DNA of 64,000 nucleotides from Eubacteriales bacterium (GCA_018384735.1 JAHAXB010000032.1:1-64000), one strand, 5' to 3'; positions 8,888 to 19,496 are shown, counted from the stretch's first letter. Notes: generated by a model from the sequence alone, not told the origin. Numbers and translations: made by a program.

Positions 8888-11376
8888 CAATTAAACAACG
8901 CACGGCGGAACATTTCGGCGGGCAACATGGACAAAGCCAACACGCCGGCAAAGATAATGTAACCCCAGTCAACCGGCACGGTACGGAAGATACCACCACC
9001 ATAAAAAACGATGAAAAACTGCGACACGATAATCGCGGACATGATAATCACGAATGCTTTGTTTTTGAACAAACCGCGCAATAAGTTAATACCGTTAGCG
9101 CGGGCGTTAAATGCGTTGCAAACATTCAAAAACATGAAGAAAGTAAAGAACACGGTCACGAAAACTTGCTGGTTACCCACAATGTTTTGCACACGTGGTG
9201 ACAACAAAAACCACATACAAATCAAACTGCCGAATACACTACCCCAAATAATTTTGCCCCACATGGCCGGCGTAATTAAACTTTCGTCACGGCGTTTGGG
9301 TGGTTGCCGCATATAGACAGGCGACGGTTTTTCCCCACCAAAAGCTAAACCAGCCAAAGTATCCATCACTAAGTTAATCCATAACATTTGAATTACGGTA
9401 ATCGGGGCAATCATACCGAATAACGGTGCCAAGATACAAATGGCCATCGCAATAAAGTTAATGGTTAATTTAAAGACCAAAAACTTGCGGATACTTTCAA
9501 ACAAGGTACGTCCAAAAGAAACTGCCTTGGTAATCGAATGAATGTTGTCATCCATAATAACAATGTCGCCCGCCGCTTTGGCCACTTCGGTACCACTGCC
9601 CATGGCAAAACCCAGTTCGGCACGCTTTAACGCCGGCGCATCATTCACACCATCGCCAGTCATTCCCACCACCAAGTTCAAAGATTGCGCGACCCGTACC
9701 AGCCGGCTTTTGTCTTGTGGATAAGCCCGCGCCACGACCCGCAGTTTGGGTAACAGGTGCGCCAACGCTTGGTCGTCCAAACGATTAAGTTCGTCACTGG
9801 TCAAAACTAAACCATCATGTTCCAGAATACCAACTTCGCGAGCAATGGTTACCGCCGTATCGCGCGCATCACCCGTTACCAAAACCACTTGAATTTTTGC
9901 ATCGTGTAAAGTTTGGATACTGGCACATGCTTCAGGACGCACCGTATCGCGAATTACGATAAAACCCAACAGCACTTCGCCCTGTGTCACACAAATGACG
10001 CGCATGGCTTGCTGATTCAGTTGGGTTACTTTTTGCATGAGGCGCGCCCGTTCCAAAACATCTAAATGACAATGTGGCAACAAAACTTCAGTGGCACCCT
10101 TGTAGTAGGTGTCCCCCTCACTGGTGGTAGTCGCCATATATTTGGTCGCCGAAGAAAATGGTTGAGTCTGTTGCTTGGTAACTTTGGGCATGACACCGCC
10201 CAGCAATTCACTGCCGAACTGAGCCAAAACACGGTCAGTGATATTACCACCAATAAAACCTTGGGCGGTTGGTTCGGCTTCATTATTGACCACCAAAGCT
10301 GTACCCAAAATTTTCCCAAAGCCACCGAGCGTACTGCGGAAGTCGCTGGTAACATACTGACCATTTGGCAACAAGACGCCGCAGACCGACAACTTGCCTT
10401 GCGTAATTGTGCCGGTCTTATCTGTAAATAAAATGTTCAAACTGCCGGCGGTTTCGACCGCACTAAGTTTACGCACTAATAACTGGTCACGCATCATAGC
10501 ACGCATATTTGAAGACAGCACGACGGTAATCATCATGGGTAAGCCGTCCGGCACCGCCATGACCACCACGGACACCACCAAAGTAACCGCGGTCAAAACT
10601 TCGTGAAAGGTTATGCCCCCACCGCCCACACTGATTAAGTAGGTCACGGCCGCAATGGCCGCACCCACATAACCAATGATGGAAACCAAGTTTGCCAGTT
10701 TTGAAAGTTTGACTTTCAATGGGCTGGTCGGTGGATTTTCAGTTAAGCCCGCAGCAATTTTTCCGTAAACCGTTTGACCGCCGACCGCGGTAACCTGCAT
10801 AACACCCGTACCACCCGTCACAACAGTACCCGCAAATAATTGGTTGGGTGCCATAAAATCGGCGGTCTGTGCAGGGGTTGCGCTGACCCGTTTGTGACAT
10901 TCCAAACTTTCGCCGTTAAGGACACTTTGGTCCACGCTGATTTCGCCCGCCAACATAACTCCATCGGCGGGGATTTTATCGCCCGAACTTAGCAACACAA
11001 TTTCGCCCACCACGATTTCGGTCGCCGGCACTAACAAAGTTTTACCCGCCCGTTTAACGCGGGATTGAATCTGCGCCGACATTTTTTCCAGCTTTTGGAA
11101 AGCGGATTCGCTGCCTAATTCACTCAACGTACTGACTGTTACCGCAATCACAATCGACATGACAATGCCAAAAGTTTCCAAAAAGTTGTGCGTATAAAAC
11201 AAACACGCCAGATTGATGCCCGTCACAATCATCAAAATTTTCATAATCGGGTCGCCTAAGTTGCCGATGAAAATTTGCCAAAAACTCCGTTTTTTGGGCG
11301 GTGTTAAAGTGTTACTGCCATAATCCGCCCGCGCTTGTTCCACTTCGTGCGGGGTCAATCCGTAAAACTCTTGCAT
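8884..11376 (-). CDS. Cation-transporting P-type ATPase (PMCA/SERCA-like)
   Basis: Membrane pump of the P2 type, most like bacterial Ca2+ ATPases. The N-terminal cation ATPase domain (YGLTPHEVEQARADYG) is followed by M1-M2, the actuator domain (LNGES in place of TGES), the phosphorylation site DKTGTITQGKL, MTGDGVNDAPALK hinge, and a C-terminal set of membrane helices with QMLWINLVMDTLAGLA. M4 reads VPDGLP rather than the usual VPEGLP, so the site-II Glu is Asp; ion choice is therefore uncertain. A 14-bp perfect palindrome covers the start and -10 region. Single-gene unit, convergent with rluB. Confidence 0.93.
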   Translation of the reverse strand: MQEFYGLTPHEVEQARADYGSNTLTPPKKRSFWQIFIGNLGDPIMKILMIVTGINLACLFYTHNFLETFGIVMSIVIAVTVSTLSELGSESAFQKLEKMSAQIQSRVKRAGKTLLVPATEIVVGEIVLLSSGDKIPADGVMLAGEISVDQSVLNGESLECHKRVSATPAQTADFMAPNQLFAGTVVTGGTGVMQVTAVGGQTVYGKIAAGLTENPPTSPLKVKLSKLANLVSIIGYVGAAIAAVTYLISVGGGGITFHEVLTAVTLVVSVVVMAVPDGLPMMITVVLSSNMRAMMRDQLLVRKLSAVETAGSLNILFTDKTGTITQGKLSVCGVLLPNGQYVTSDFRSTLGGFGKILGTALVVNNEAEPTAQGFIGGNITDRVLAQFGSELLGGVMPKVTKQQTQPFSSATKYMATTTSEGDTYYKGATEVLLPHCHLDVLERARLMQKVTQLNQQAMRVICVTQGEVLLGFIVIRDTVRPEACASIQTLHDAKIQVVLVTGDARDTAVTIAREVGILEHDGLVLTSDELNRLDDQALAHLLPKLRVVARAYPQDKSRLVRVAQSLNLVVGMTGDGVNDAPALKRAELGFAMGSGTEVAKAAGDIVIMDDNIHSITKAVSFGRTLFESIRKFLVFKLTINFIAMAICILAPLFGMIAPITVIQMLWINLVMDTLAGLAFGGEKPSPVYMRQPPKRRDESLITPAMWGKIIWGSVFGSLICMWFLLSPRVQNIVGNQQVFVTVFFTFFMFLNVCNAFNARANGINLLRGLFKNKAFVIIMSAIIVSQFFIVFYGGGIFRTVPVDWGYIIFAGVLALSMLPAEMFRRALFNC

Positions 11377-11378
11377 TT

Positions 11379-11392
11379 CCTATATATATAGG
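11379..11392. promoter_or_regulatory. 14-bp palindrome over the ATPase -10 region
   Basis: CCTATATATATAGG is a perfect palindrome lying 2 bases before the ATPase ATG. A TATATA within it serves as the likely -10, so a repressor bound here would block transcription. It may also be chance in an AT-rich promoter. Confidence 0.4.
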
Positions 11393-11411
11393 CGTGAAAG
11401 ACGAAATTTGC

Positions 11412-11440
11412 TTGTCAATCAGGGGGTTAAGGATTAGACT
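11412..11440 (+). promoter_or_regulatory. Promoter of the V-ATPase operon
   Basis: TTGTCA (11412-11417), a 17-bp spacer and TAGACT (11435-11440) form a good housekeeping sigma promoter. The -10 ends 8 bases before the first ATG, so the mRNA should be leaderless. Confidence 0.75.
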
Positions 11441-11448
11441 ACCTCATT

Positions 11449-11721
11449 ATGTTAGCTGATACCTTACAAGTCCTGCATGATACCGAAAATAAGGCCGAAA
11501 AAATCCTGACCGATGCTAATTTACAAGTATGTGAAATTGAAAAACAAACTTATCAAACCATTACCCGCATTGAAAATAACATTAACAACGAAATTGCCAT
11601 GGCAATCGCCGAATTACCACAACCCGAACCTTTACCCGCACCAGAAGTAAAAATTGATGTGCCCCAAGCTAAAATGGACGCGGCCGTAGACTATATCATT
11701 CAAGCCGTACACGGAGCGTAA
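11449..11721 (+). CDS. ntpF: V/A-type ATPase subunit G/H (NtpF-like)
   Basis: A 90-residue helical protein (VLHDTENKAEKILTDANLQVCEIEKQ) that fits the peripheral-stalk subunit called NtpF, AtpH or G, which forms a long coiled coil with subunit E. It is first in the ATPase operon, as in the enterococcal ntp cluster. A Pro-rich turn (PQPEPLPAPEVKID) separates the coil from a short C-terminal helix. Identification rests on position and helix pattern. Confidence 0.8.
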   Translation: MLADTLQVLHDTENKAEKILTDANLQVCEIEKQTYQTITRIENNINNEIAMAIAELPQPEPLPAPEVKIDVPQAKMDAAVDYIIQAVHGA

Positions 11722-11723
11722 CC

Positions 11724-13673
11724 ATGATTGAAAAAATGAAAAAAGTCTCCTTAGTGGGAGAACGCGCTAACCTGAAAAAAGTCATTGATACCCTGAAAGC
11801 CAGTGGTAACTTTCAAATTACTTTTTACAAGAGCAGCACTAACCCATTATCGCCCGCGGACGCCAGTTTAAAAAATCAATACAACGCTGAATTAAACCGT
11901 GTGAATAGCGTGTTGAATTTCTTACAGGTCAACAATAAGCCCTTGCGCCTGACTTACCAAGCATTAAAAAATGTGGTCAAAAAACAAAAACAGATTGAAA
12001 CCTTGTTGGCTAAATACGAAAAAGCCAAAATCGACAGCACGGATTTGCAAACCCAAATCAATTTGAACCGAACCACCATGGACAGTTTGCAACAGTTCAG
12101 CGCGTTGCCAATACCTGCCAACTTGTTAAAATCAACCAAGAACGCTTTTGTTTTGGCGGGTTTAATTACCGCCAATGACTTTACTCGTTTCACAAACGAC
12201 ATTGACACCAAAAACTTTCTTTACGAAACCTACCCCACCGCTAACAAAAATCTTTTGGTGGTGATGACCGGTGATGCTGACAACCACCCAATCGCGGAAA
12301 CGATTTTGGATTACAACTTTATTCCGTTCCCCGGTTATTACAGTTTCCCCCGCACGCCGGCCGCGCAAATTGATTACCTCAACCAACAAAACCAAAACTT
12401 GCAAGCCGAACTAGCCAAGATTGCCAACAAGCACCAACCGACCGCGGAACAAATTGACTTGTTAAAAACTTATTATGATTATTTATTGAACGAAATTGAC
12501 ACCTTGGAAATTTTGGCTGCGACCATTCAAACCAAGTACTGCTTCGTGGTCAACGGTTGGATTCCCGCGCGCAAAGCGGACGAGTTTACTCAACTGATTC
12601 ACAAGACCGATAAAAATGTAGCGGTAACCTTGAATGATGCTACCAGCACGGACACTCCGCCCGCGTTAGTACACAACACACCGTTGGTGGCGCCTTATAA
12701 CGCAATTACCATGATGTACGGCGCACCGGGTCGTAACGACATTGACCCAAACCCGTTTGTCGCGATTTTTTATTTCTTGTTCTTTGGCTCTATGTTCGGC
12801 GACTTGGGTTACGGTTTATTGTTGTCGGTCATTACTGCCATCATTCTTTTGGTACGTAAGCCACAAGGCGGGACGCGCCAACTGATTGCGCTGTTTTGTA
12901 TGGGTGGAATTTCCGCCGCTTTGTGGGGTTTGTTATTCAACAGTTGTTTCGGTTTGAACCTGCCCACCTTTATAATGAACCGCACCATCATTGACCCACT
13001 GGGTAACGACGCAACCTTCTTCTTCGCTTTGTCGTTATATTTGGGTGTCATTCAAATTACCGTGGGTAACTTGTTGAACCTGATTAACCAATTACGCTTA
13101 AAACAATGGGCTACCGGTTTCGGCAAAGCCCTGCCCAACTTGGTCATGTTCATCGGTTTGTGTTTGGCTTTCCCCGCTTTAATGCAAAAAATCATTCCGT
13201 TGAATTATGCCATCGTAGATTGGTTCCAACAACTGATGTTCCCCGGTTTAATCATTGCCATTGTTGGTTTTGCGGGCGTGGTTTTGTTCAACGGCATTGG
13301 TCACCGTTTCGGTGGTTATATCATCGGCATGTTTTCCGGTGCTTACAAATTGGTCAACTATTTCAGCGATATTTTGTCTTACGCCCGTTTGTTCGGTGTA
13401 GGACTGGTCGGTTGCGTGATAGCTTACGTTGCTAACTTCCTGTGTGGTATGTTTGCCAGCGCGGGCTTCATCGGCATAATTTTTGGCGGCATTGTCGCAG
13501 TATTATTCCATGCGTTAAACATTGCGCTAAGTTTATTGTCCGCGTACATTCATAACGCGCGCTTACAGTTCGTTGAATTTTTCGGTAAATTTTACGAGGG
13601 CTCGGGTACCCCGTTCGTACCTATGGCCAGCAAACTTCGTTACGCCCGTATCCAAAATGATACGCGTAAATAA
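11724..13673 (+). CDS. ntpI: V/A-type ATPase subunit I (a subunit)
   Basis: Membrane stator subunit that carries the ion half-channels. The N-terminal cytoplasmic half (MKKVSLVGERANLKKVIDTLKASG) has coiled coils, and the C-terminal half has about seven to eight membrane helices, including FFGSMFGDLGYGLLLS, YFSDILSYARLFGVGLVG and the final HALNIALSLLSAYIHNARLQFVEFFGKFYEGSG, which are family signatures. The essential Arg is likely in the SYARLFGVG helix. 649 residues is typical. GGAGCG precedes the ATG. Confidence 0.95.
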   Translation: MIEKMKKVSLVGERANLKKVIDTLKASGNFQITFYKSSTNPLSPADASLKNQYNAELNRVNSVLNFLQVNNKPLRLTYQALKNVVKKQKQIETLLAKYEKAKIDSTDLQTQINLNRTTMDSLQQFSALPIPANLLKSTKNAFVLAGLITANDFTRFTNDIDTKNFLYETYPTANKNLLVVMTGDADNHPIAETILDYNFIPFPGYYSFPRTPAAQIDYLNQQNQNLQAELAKIANKHQPTAEQIDLLKTYYDYLLNEIDTLEILAATIQTKYCFVVNGWIPARKADEFTQLIHKTDKNVAVTLNDATSTDTPPALVHNTPLVAPYNAITMMYGAPGRNDIDPNPFVAIFYFLFFGSMFGDLGYGLLLSVITAIILLVRKPQGGTRQLIALFCMGGISAALWGLLFNSCFGLNLPTFIMNRTIIDPLGNDATFFFALSLYLGVIQITVGNLLNLINQLRLKQWATGFGKALPNLVMFIGLCLAFPALMQKIIPLNYAIVDWFQQLMFPGLIIAIVGFAGVVLFNGIGHRFGGYIIGMFSGAYKLVNYFSDILSYARLFGVGLVGCVIAYVANFLCGMFASAGFIGIIFGGIVAVLFHALNIALSLLSAYIHNARLQFVEFFGKFYEGSGTPFVPMASKLRYARIQNDTRK

Positions 13674-13699
13674 AAGATAGGAAAGGAGGATTAAAAATA

Positions 13700-14176
13700 A
13701 TGGGAGGAAATGCTTTTGCTTTAATCGGTGCTGCGTTAGCCGTCGGTTGTTGCTGTACAGGTTCCGCGTTCGGTGTTTTTCATGTTCAACGCGCCAGCTG
13801 TGGTATCATCGCGGAAAAGCCCGAAAAATACAGTAAGACTTTGATTTTGCAGTTGATTCCATCTTCCAGTGCGTTGTATGGCTTCATCGTTGCGTTCTTG
13901 GTTTTGGTTAAAGCTGTTTTAGGCAATTCGGCCTACACCGTCAACGAGGGCTTAATGGTCTTAGGTGGTTGCTTAGCCGTAGCGATTGCCGGTTCAACCG
14001 CAGCCATTGCCCAAGGTAAAGTTTGCGCTTCGGCTGTCGTGATGGTTGGTAAACGTGACGATGCGATTGGTCGTGCGATTACCATGGCGGTCTTCACCGA
14101 ATTGTTTGCTTTGTTTGGTTTGATTATTTCCATCTTGTGCGTGTTGTTAATTCCAGCCACGGCTGTTGCGGCCTAA
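13700..14176 (+). CDS. ntpK: V/A-type ATPase membrane rotor subunit K (c)
   Basis: Double-hairpin proteolipid of the rotor ring, 158 residues with four membrane helices. The ion-binding Glu is in FTELFALFGLI of helix 4, and AIAQGKVCA in helix 3 keeps the Gln seen in Na+-type rings. In helix 2 the sequence is IPSSSALYG where the Enterococcus Na+ ring has LPGTQGLYG, so one known Na+ ligand (Gln) is replaced by Ser. Ion specificity is thus uncertain. A strong AAAGGAGG site precedes the ATG, consistent with the high copy number of this subunit. Confidence 0.95.
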   Translation: MGGNAFALIGAALAVGCCCTGSAFGVFHVQRASCGIIAEKPEKYSKTLILQLIPSSSALYGFIVAFLVLVKAVLGNSAYTVNEGLMVLGGCLAVAIAGSTAAIAQGKVCASAVVMVGKRDDAIGRAITMAVFTELFALFGLIISILCVLLIPATAVAA

Positions 14177-14185
14177 GGAGTTACC

Positions 14186-14719
14186 ATGACCGAACAAGAT
14201 TTAACCAAAAAAATCTTACGTAACGCCAAGCAACAAGCGAAAGACTTGGTTACCGCGGCCGAACAACGCGCTGCGGAACAAATTGCCAATGCGCAGGCCC
14301 AAGCCGACCACAAACGCGAAACGGCGTTAGCCAAGGGGCAAGCCGATTTAGCATACCGCAAAGTGCAACAACAACGGGCGCACGATGTCGCACGGATCAA
14401 AGCCCAAATCAACGCCAAACAAGCGTGGATTGACCGGGCTTTTGCTACCGCTAAGGACAAGCTGGTGCATGCTTCCGCCAAGGAAATCAAAACTTTGGTT
14501 GATGCACTAACCCAAAAATACGCCCAAGCGGGTGACAAAGTGTTAATTGCCCAGAACTGGGCGCACGCGGTACCTAACTTGGAAACCACTACTGCTATCG
14601 ACAGTGGGTTAATCATCGAAAATCAAACTTACCGCATCGAGTTGGACATCGACAGTATCTTGAACGAACTGAAAGAACCGTTGGCGCCAACTGTCGCGGA
14701 AATTTTAGGAGTCATGTAA
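14186..14719 (+). CDS. ntpE: V/A-type ATPase subunit E
   Basis: Peripheral-stalk subunit. The N-terminal half is a long charged helix (KQQAKDLVTAAEQRAAEQIANAQAQADHKRETALAKG) that would pair with the NtpF coil, and the C-terminal half is a globular domain binding the top of the catalytic head. 177 residues is near the family norm. AAGGAG lies just before the ATG. Confidence 0.92.
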   Translation: MTEQDLTKKILRNAKQQAKDLVTAAEQRAAEQIANAQAQADHKRETALAKGQADLAYRKVQQQRAHDVARIKAQINAKQAWIDRAFATAKDKLVHASAKEIKTLVDALTQKYAQAGDKVLIAQNWAHAVPNLETTTAIDSGLIIENQTYRIELDIDSILNELKEPLAPTVAEILGVM

Positions 14720-14720
14720 C

Positions 14721-15395
14721 ATGGCGGGTGGCGTAACTTTTGCGAATGCTAGCATTATCATGCAGGGCGATGCCCATCTTTTAACACGCAAACGCATTCG
14801 TGAAATGGCGACCGCCACCAGTCGTGAAGATTGTTTACGTGTTTTAAGCGAGTGTGGCTACCAAACCGACTTTGCTACCGATGACGAGATTTTGGACGCG
14901 GCACGTGCGCAAACCTTACAAACCTTGCAAGAGTTGTGCGAAGATCCCGCCCTGCTCGCTTGCGTACAGGCGACTAACCAATTAACCGAAGTCAACGCGG
15001 AGCAGGTTTTTGCTACCCTAGCCCGCCAAATTCCACTCATCAAAACACCGAGTATCCGTGAATACTTTACCACTTGGGTTGATTGGGTTAATGTGCGCAG
15101 TTTCTACAAAGGCAGTGACAAAGTTTTTCCCGGTGGTGCTTTGACCGCGGGACATTTGGATCTTTATCCACACATTAGCGCGGAACAACGCGAAGACGCC
15201 ATGCAGGAACGTTTGGACGAATTGGGCGCGGTCGACAAAGACGATATTTTCAAACCTAACCCATTATTTTGGTGGTACCTGCAACGCCAAAAAGAACTGG
15301 TCATTATTAAAGCCATTTTAATCAGCAAGCGCTTTAATTATGACGTGACTTGGTTACGCGAAAATTTGAGGGGGCTGTATGAACAATTCCAATAA
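14721..15395 (+). CDS. ntpC: V/A-type ATPase subunit C (short)
   Basis: Socket subunit (d/C) joining the central stalk to the rotor ring. FANASIIMQGDAHLLTRKRIREMA at the start and the C-terminal FWWYLQRQKELVIIKAILISKRFN block match the AC39/C family. It has 224 residues against about 330 in enterococcal and archaeal homologues, so roughly one of the three repeated helical lobes is absent. The gene is intact and uses its own AGGAG site, so this looks like a genuine short form, not a broken gene. Confidence 0.85.
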   Translation: MAGGVTFANASIIMQGDAHLLTRKRIREMATATSREDCLRVLSECGYQTDFATDDEILDAARAQTLQTLQELCEDPALLACVQATNQLTEVNAEQVFATLARQIPLIKTPSIREYFTTWVDWVNVRSFYKGSDKVFPGGALTAGHLDLYPHISAEQREDAMQERLDELGAVDKDDIFKPNPLFWWYLQRQKELVIIKAILISKRFNYDVTWLRENLRGLYEQFQ

Positions 15396-15708
15396 AATGA
15401 TTGCGGTAATTGGTGAACAAACCATTGTAAAGATTTTTCGCGCCATCGGCTATGATTGTTTTTATGATACTGACCCCGCAGATGTGGTTGCCCGTTGTCA
15501 GGAACTGGATGCGGCTGGTTATAAAATCATCTTAATTTTGGAAAAGACGGCAGCGCAAATCGCAAAATACTTGGACAGTCGGGCGAGCATTGCCTACCCC
15601 ATCATCATGCCAATTCCCGATACTGTGACACACAGCCATTACGGAATGCAACGCTTAAAGGAAAATATGGAAAAAGCCATGGGCATTAAAGTAGGAGGAA
15701 ATTTATGA
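15379..15708 (+). CDS. ntpG: V/A-type ATPase subunit F (NtpG)
   Basis: Small central-stalk subunit, 109 residues, alternating beta strands and helices (IILILEKTAAQIAKYLDSR, AYPIIMPIPDT). It overlaps the end of ntpC by 17 bases and uses GAGGGGG as its ribosome site. Called NtpG in Enterococcus and F in Thermus. Confidence 0.9.
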   Translation: MNNSNKMIAVIGEQTIVKIFRAIGYDCFYDTDPADVVARCQELDAAGYKIILILEKTAAQIAKYLDSRASIAYPIIMPIPDTVTHSHYGMQRLKENMEKAMGIKVGGNL

Positions 15709-17444
15709 AGCAAGCGAAAATTGTAAAAGTCAGTGGTCCACTGGTGGTGGCTTCTGGTCTTGATAGTGCGAACTTACACGATGTAGTTTACGTCGGCAAC
15801 GCAAAATTAGTTGGCGAAATTATTGAACTGCGCGGTGATAAGGCCAGCATTCAGGTCTACGAAGAAACCAGCGGGATTAAAGTTGGCGACCCAGTAGAAA
15901 ACACGAACGCCCCGTTGTCCATGGAATTGGCCCCCGGTATCATGTCCGGTATCTTTGACGGGATTGGACGTCCGCTGACCAAAATTCGCGACTTAGTGGG
16001 TAACCGCATTACCACGGGATTATCCGTAGATAAATTGGACCGCAGTGCAAAGTGGGAATTTAAACCAACTAAGCAGGTCGGCGACACGGTAACCGCGGGC
16101 GATGTTTTGGGTACGGTACAAGAAACTGCCGTGATTGAACACCGCATTATGGTGCCGTACGGTATGCAAGGTAAAGTTTCCAAAATCCAAGCAGGTAACT
16201 TTACCATCGTGGATACGATTGCCGAAATCGATGGGCAGCCCGTGCAAATGCTGCAAAAATGGCCGGTGCGTGTCGCGCGTCCGATTACCCGTAAGTTAGC
16301 CACCAGCGTGCCATTGATTACCGGACAACGTACGATTGATACTTTGTTCCCGATTGCCAAAGGTGGTGTGGCGGCTATTCCGGGTCCTTTCGGCTCGGGT
16401 AAAACTGTTTGCCAACACCAAATCGCCAAATGGTCGGATGCCCAAGTGGTAGTCTACATTGGTTGTGGCGAGCGCGGTAACGAAATGACCGATGTCTTAA
16501 ATGAATTTCCGGAACTGGTCGATGTAAAGACCGGCGAACCGTTAATGAAACGTACCATCTTGATTGCTAACACCAGTGATATGCCGGTGGCGGCGCGTGA
16601 AGCCAGCATCTACACCGGTATCACGATTGCGGAATATTTCCGCGACATGGGCTACGATGTCGCCATCATGGCGGATAGTACCAGTCGTTGGGCGGAAGCG
16701 TTGCGCGAAATGAGCGGACGCTTGGAAGAACTGCCGGGCGAAGAGGGCTACCCCGCCTACCTCAGCAGTCGTATCGCCGAATTTTACGAACGTGCGGGAC
16801 GCGTGCAAGTTTTGGGTTCGGAAGGTCTTTTGGGTTCGATTACCGCGATTGGTGCGGTATCGCCGCCCGGTGGTGATTTAAGCGAACCAGTTTCCCAAGC
16901 CACCTTACGCATTGTCAAAGTTTTCTGGGGTTTGTCCGCGGCGTTAGCTTACCACCGTCACTTCCCCGCGATTGATTGGCTAACTTCGTATTCGCTGTAC
17001 GCTGACCAGTTGGGTAACTGGTACCGCGACAACCTTTCACCTGATTACGCGGGCTACCGTCAAGGTGCCATAAAGATTTTACAACTTTCTGCCAACCTGG
17101 AAGAAATCGTCCGTTTGGTCGGCGAGGATTCTTTATCCGATGGTGACCGTTTGATTTTGGATATGGCCAACCAGTTAAAGGAAAACTACCTGATGCAAGA
17201 CGCAATGAGCGAAATCGACACTTACGCAGCACCCCGCAAACAATTTTTAATGTTGGAAGCGATGATGACTTATTACAACATGGCGGCAACAGCCATTCGC
17301 AAAGGTGTCCCCTACGAGAAAGTAGTTTTGCCAACCTTCCGTGAAGAGTTCGCGCAATTCCGCTACATTCCAAACGACGAAGCCGAAAAGATTGCGGACT
17401 TAACCAACCGCATCAAATACGAATTAGGAGGTAAACTGGCGTGA
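15705..17444 (+). CDS. ntpA: V/A-type ATPase catalytic subunit A
   Basis: Catalytic nucleotide-binding subunit of the head. Walker A is [13 protein letters not shown] near residue 230, followed by [11 protein letters not shown] and the [30 protein letters not shown] signature. The bulge domain (residues about 120-190) that marks the A subunit is present. 579 residues is normal. It overlaps ntpG as ATGA and uses AGGAGG. The stop TGA overlaps the GTG of the next gene. Confidence 0.97.
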   Translation: MKQAKIVKVSGPLVVASGLDSANLHDVVYVGNAKLVGEIIELRGDKASIQVYEETSGIKVGDPVENTNAPLSMELAPGIMSGIFDGIGRPLTKIRDLVGNRITTGLSVDKLDRSAKWEFKPTKQVGDTVTAGDVLGTVQETAVIEHRIMVPYGMQGKVSKIQAGNFTIVDTIAEIDGQPVQMLQKWPVRVARPITRKLATSVPLITGQRTIDTLFPIAKGGVAAIPGPFGSGKTVCQHQIAKWSDAQVVVYIGCGERGNEMTDVLNEFPELVDVKTGEPLMKRTILIANTSDMPVAAREASIYTGITIAEYFRDMGYDVAIMADSTSRWAEALREMSGRLEELPGEEGYPAYLSSRIAEFYERAGRVQVLGSEGLLGSITAIGAVSPPGGDLSEPVSQATLRIVKVFWGLSAALAYHRHFPAIDWLTSYSLYADQLGNWYRDNLSPDYAGYRQGAIKILQLSANLEEIVRLVGEDSLSDGDRLILDMANQLKENYLMQDAMSEIDTYAAPRKQFLMLEAMMTYYNMAATAIRKGVPYEKVVLPTFREEFAQFRYIPNDEAEKIADLTNRIKYELGGKLA

Positions 17445-18823
17445 ACAAGTATTACAAAACCATCAAAAGTGCGGTCGGACCTTTGTTAGTGGTCACCGAT
17501 ACCGCGGGTGTTACCTATAACGAATTTGTTGAAATCAAGGCCGATGACGGCACAGTGCGTTACGGTAAAGTTTTGGAAGTCTTGGACGACAAAGCCGTGG
17601 TGCAATTATTCAATGTCGGACAAGGTTTAGGGATTCATGATAACGCGGTCAAATTCACCGGACACGGCTTGGAGGTTGCGGTATCGCCCGACATCTTGGG
17701 TCGCGTGTTCGACGGCTTAGGTCGCCCGAAAGACGGTGCTGCCCCGTTAATTGCCAGCAAGAAATTGGACATTAACGGTACACCGATTAACCCCGTGGCG
17801 CGTGATTATCCGCAAGATTTTATTCAAACGGGGATTTCCACGATTGACGGCTTGAACACTTTGGTGCGTGGTCAAAAGTTACCGATTTTTTCCATGTCGG
17901 GTATGCCCCACGCTGAATTAGCCGCGCAAATTGCCCGCCAAGCCACGGTACCTAATTCTGAGACTAAGTTCGCCATCGTGTTTGCGGCGATTGGTATTAC
18001 CTATGATGAAGCCGCCTACTTCATGAATTCGTTTGCGGAAACCGGTGCGCTGGCTCGTTCAGTTATGTTTATCAACTTAGCGAACGACCCCGCACTTGAA
18101 CGTATCGCAACCCCGCGTGTGGCTTTGACGGTAGCCGAATATTTGGCGTTTGAATTAAACTATCACGTTTTGGTCATTACCACGGATATGACGAACTACG
18201 CCGAAGCGTTGCGCGAAGTTTCCGCCGCCCGTAAAGAAATTCCGGGTCGTCGCGGTTATCCGGGCTACCTGTACACCGACTTGGCTTCGCTTTACGAACG
18301 CGCTGGTTGTATTAAAGGTTGCCAAGGTTCAATTACGCAAATTCCGATTCTAACCATGCCGGAAGACGACAAAACCCACCCGATTCCGGACTTAACCGGT
18401 TACATTACCGAAGGACAAATTGTTATTTCGCGCGAACTGTACAAAAAAGGAATTACCCCGCCGATTGACATTTTGCCGTCCTTGTCGCGTTTGAAAGACA
18501 AAGGCATCGGTAAAGGTAAAACCCGTGACGACCACAAAAATGTGCTGAACCAATTATTCGCCTGTTACGCCAAAGGCAAGGACAGTAAAGAATTGGCGCA
18601 AATTTTGGGCGAATCCGCTTTATCCGCGACCGACCAACTGTACTGCAAATTCGCTACCGAGTTTGAAAATCAATTTATCAACCAAGGTTTCAATACTAAC
18701 CGCACGATTGATGAAACTTTGGATTTGGGTTGGCATTTACTGCGTATGTTACCAAAAGTCGAACTAACCCGTATCAGCAAACCAATTTTGGATAAGTATT
18801 ACGACGATGGCAACAACGACTAA
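17441..18823 (+). CDS. ntpB: V/A-type ATPase regulatory subunit B
   Basis: Non-catalytic nucleotide-binding subunit paired with A in the head. [18 protein letters not shown] stands where the A subunit has its P-loop, as expected for [32 protein letters not shown] is the family signature. 460 residues is normal. The start is GTG, four bases back into the ntpA stop, with TTAGGAGG upstream. Confidence 0.97.
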   Translation: MNKYYKTIKSAVGPLLVVTDTAGVTYNEFVEIKADDGTVRYGKVLEVLDDKAVVQLFNVGQGLGIHDNAVKFTGHGLEVAVSPDILGRVFDGLGRPKDGAAPLIASKKLDINGTPINPVARDYPQDFIQTGISTIDGLNTLVRGQKLPIFSMSGMPHAELAAQIARQATVPNSETKFAIVFAAIGITYDEAAYFMNSFAETGALARSVMFINLANDPALERIATPRVALTVAEYLAFELNYHVLVITTDMTNYAEALREVSAARKEIPGRRGYPGYLYTDLASLYERAGCIKGCQGSITQIPILTMPEDDKTHPIPDLTGYITEGQIVISRELYKKGITPPIDILPSLSRLKDKGIGKGKTRDDHKNVLNQLFACYAKGKDSKELAQILGESALSATDQLYCKFATEFENQFINQGFNTNRTIDETLDLGWHLLRMLPKVELTRISKPILDKYYDDGNND

Positions 18824-19448
18824 CATTAACGCCACTCGCATGGAACGGTTACGCCAAAATGACCGCTTGAAAACGGCACGGCGCGCGCACAAACTGTTGG
18901 AAGACAAATACGACGAAATGGTGCATAAGTTCACCGAGTTGATTAAACGCAACCGCAACTTACGCGAATTGGTTGAAAAACAACTGCAACAAGCGTTACG
19001 CTTGTACGTGTCCGCCAGCGTACACATGTCGACCAACGCGATTGACACCGCGCTGGCCAGCCGTCATCACACGGTTACGCTGAACTGCTCCTCCCAAAAT
19101 ATTATGGGGCTAACGGTACCCCACATTGAAATTGCCGACGAAACTTTAAATAAGGACGAAGCAATTTTACTCACGACGCCGGTTAATTTTGATGACGCAA
19201 TCCGACTGTTACAACAGTTGACGGCGACTTTGATTGAATTAGCCAATATCGAAAAAACTTGTAGCATGCTGGCGGACGAAATCCAAAAGGTGCGTCGCCG
19301 CATTAACAGTTTGGAATACAACATGATTCCCGACATTCAGAGTAAAATTAAATTCATCACAATGAAATTGGACGAAAATCAACGCGAAACGCAAATCCGC
19401 GTCATGAAAATCAAAGATATGCAAAGCAAAGCCGAAACCGACGCATAA
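18807..19448 (+). CDS. ntpD: V/A-type ATPase subunit D
   Basis: Central rotor shaft, a long antiparallel coiled coil. [30 protein letters not shown] at the start and [33 protein letters not shown] near the end are characteristic. It overlaps ntpB by 17 bases with no obvious Shine-Dalgarno, so translation is probably coupled; an alternative ATG at 18840 cannot be excluded. Last gene of the operon. Confidence 0.93.
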   Translation: MATTTNINATRMERLRQNDRLKTARRAHKLLEDKYDEMVHKFTELIKRNRNLRELVEKQLQQALRLYVSASVHMSTNAIDTALASRHHTVTLNCSSQNIMGLTVPHIEIADETLNKDEAILLTTPVNFDDAIRLLQQLTATLIELANIEKTCSMLADEIQKVRRRINSLEYNMIPDIQSKIKFITMKLDENQRETQIRVMKIKDMQSKAETDA

Positions 19449-19475
19449 AAAAAGCCCGAGCGATACGGGCTTTTT
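19449..19475. terminator. Bidirectional terminator between V-ATPase and VirB4 genes
   Basis: AAAAAGCCCG and CGGGCTTTTT form a GC-rich hairpin with A and T runs on both flanks. It ends the V-ATPase transcript and the convergent VirB6-VirB4 transcript. Confidence 0.9.
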
Positions 19476-19496
19476 AATTGACAATCGCAAAACAGT

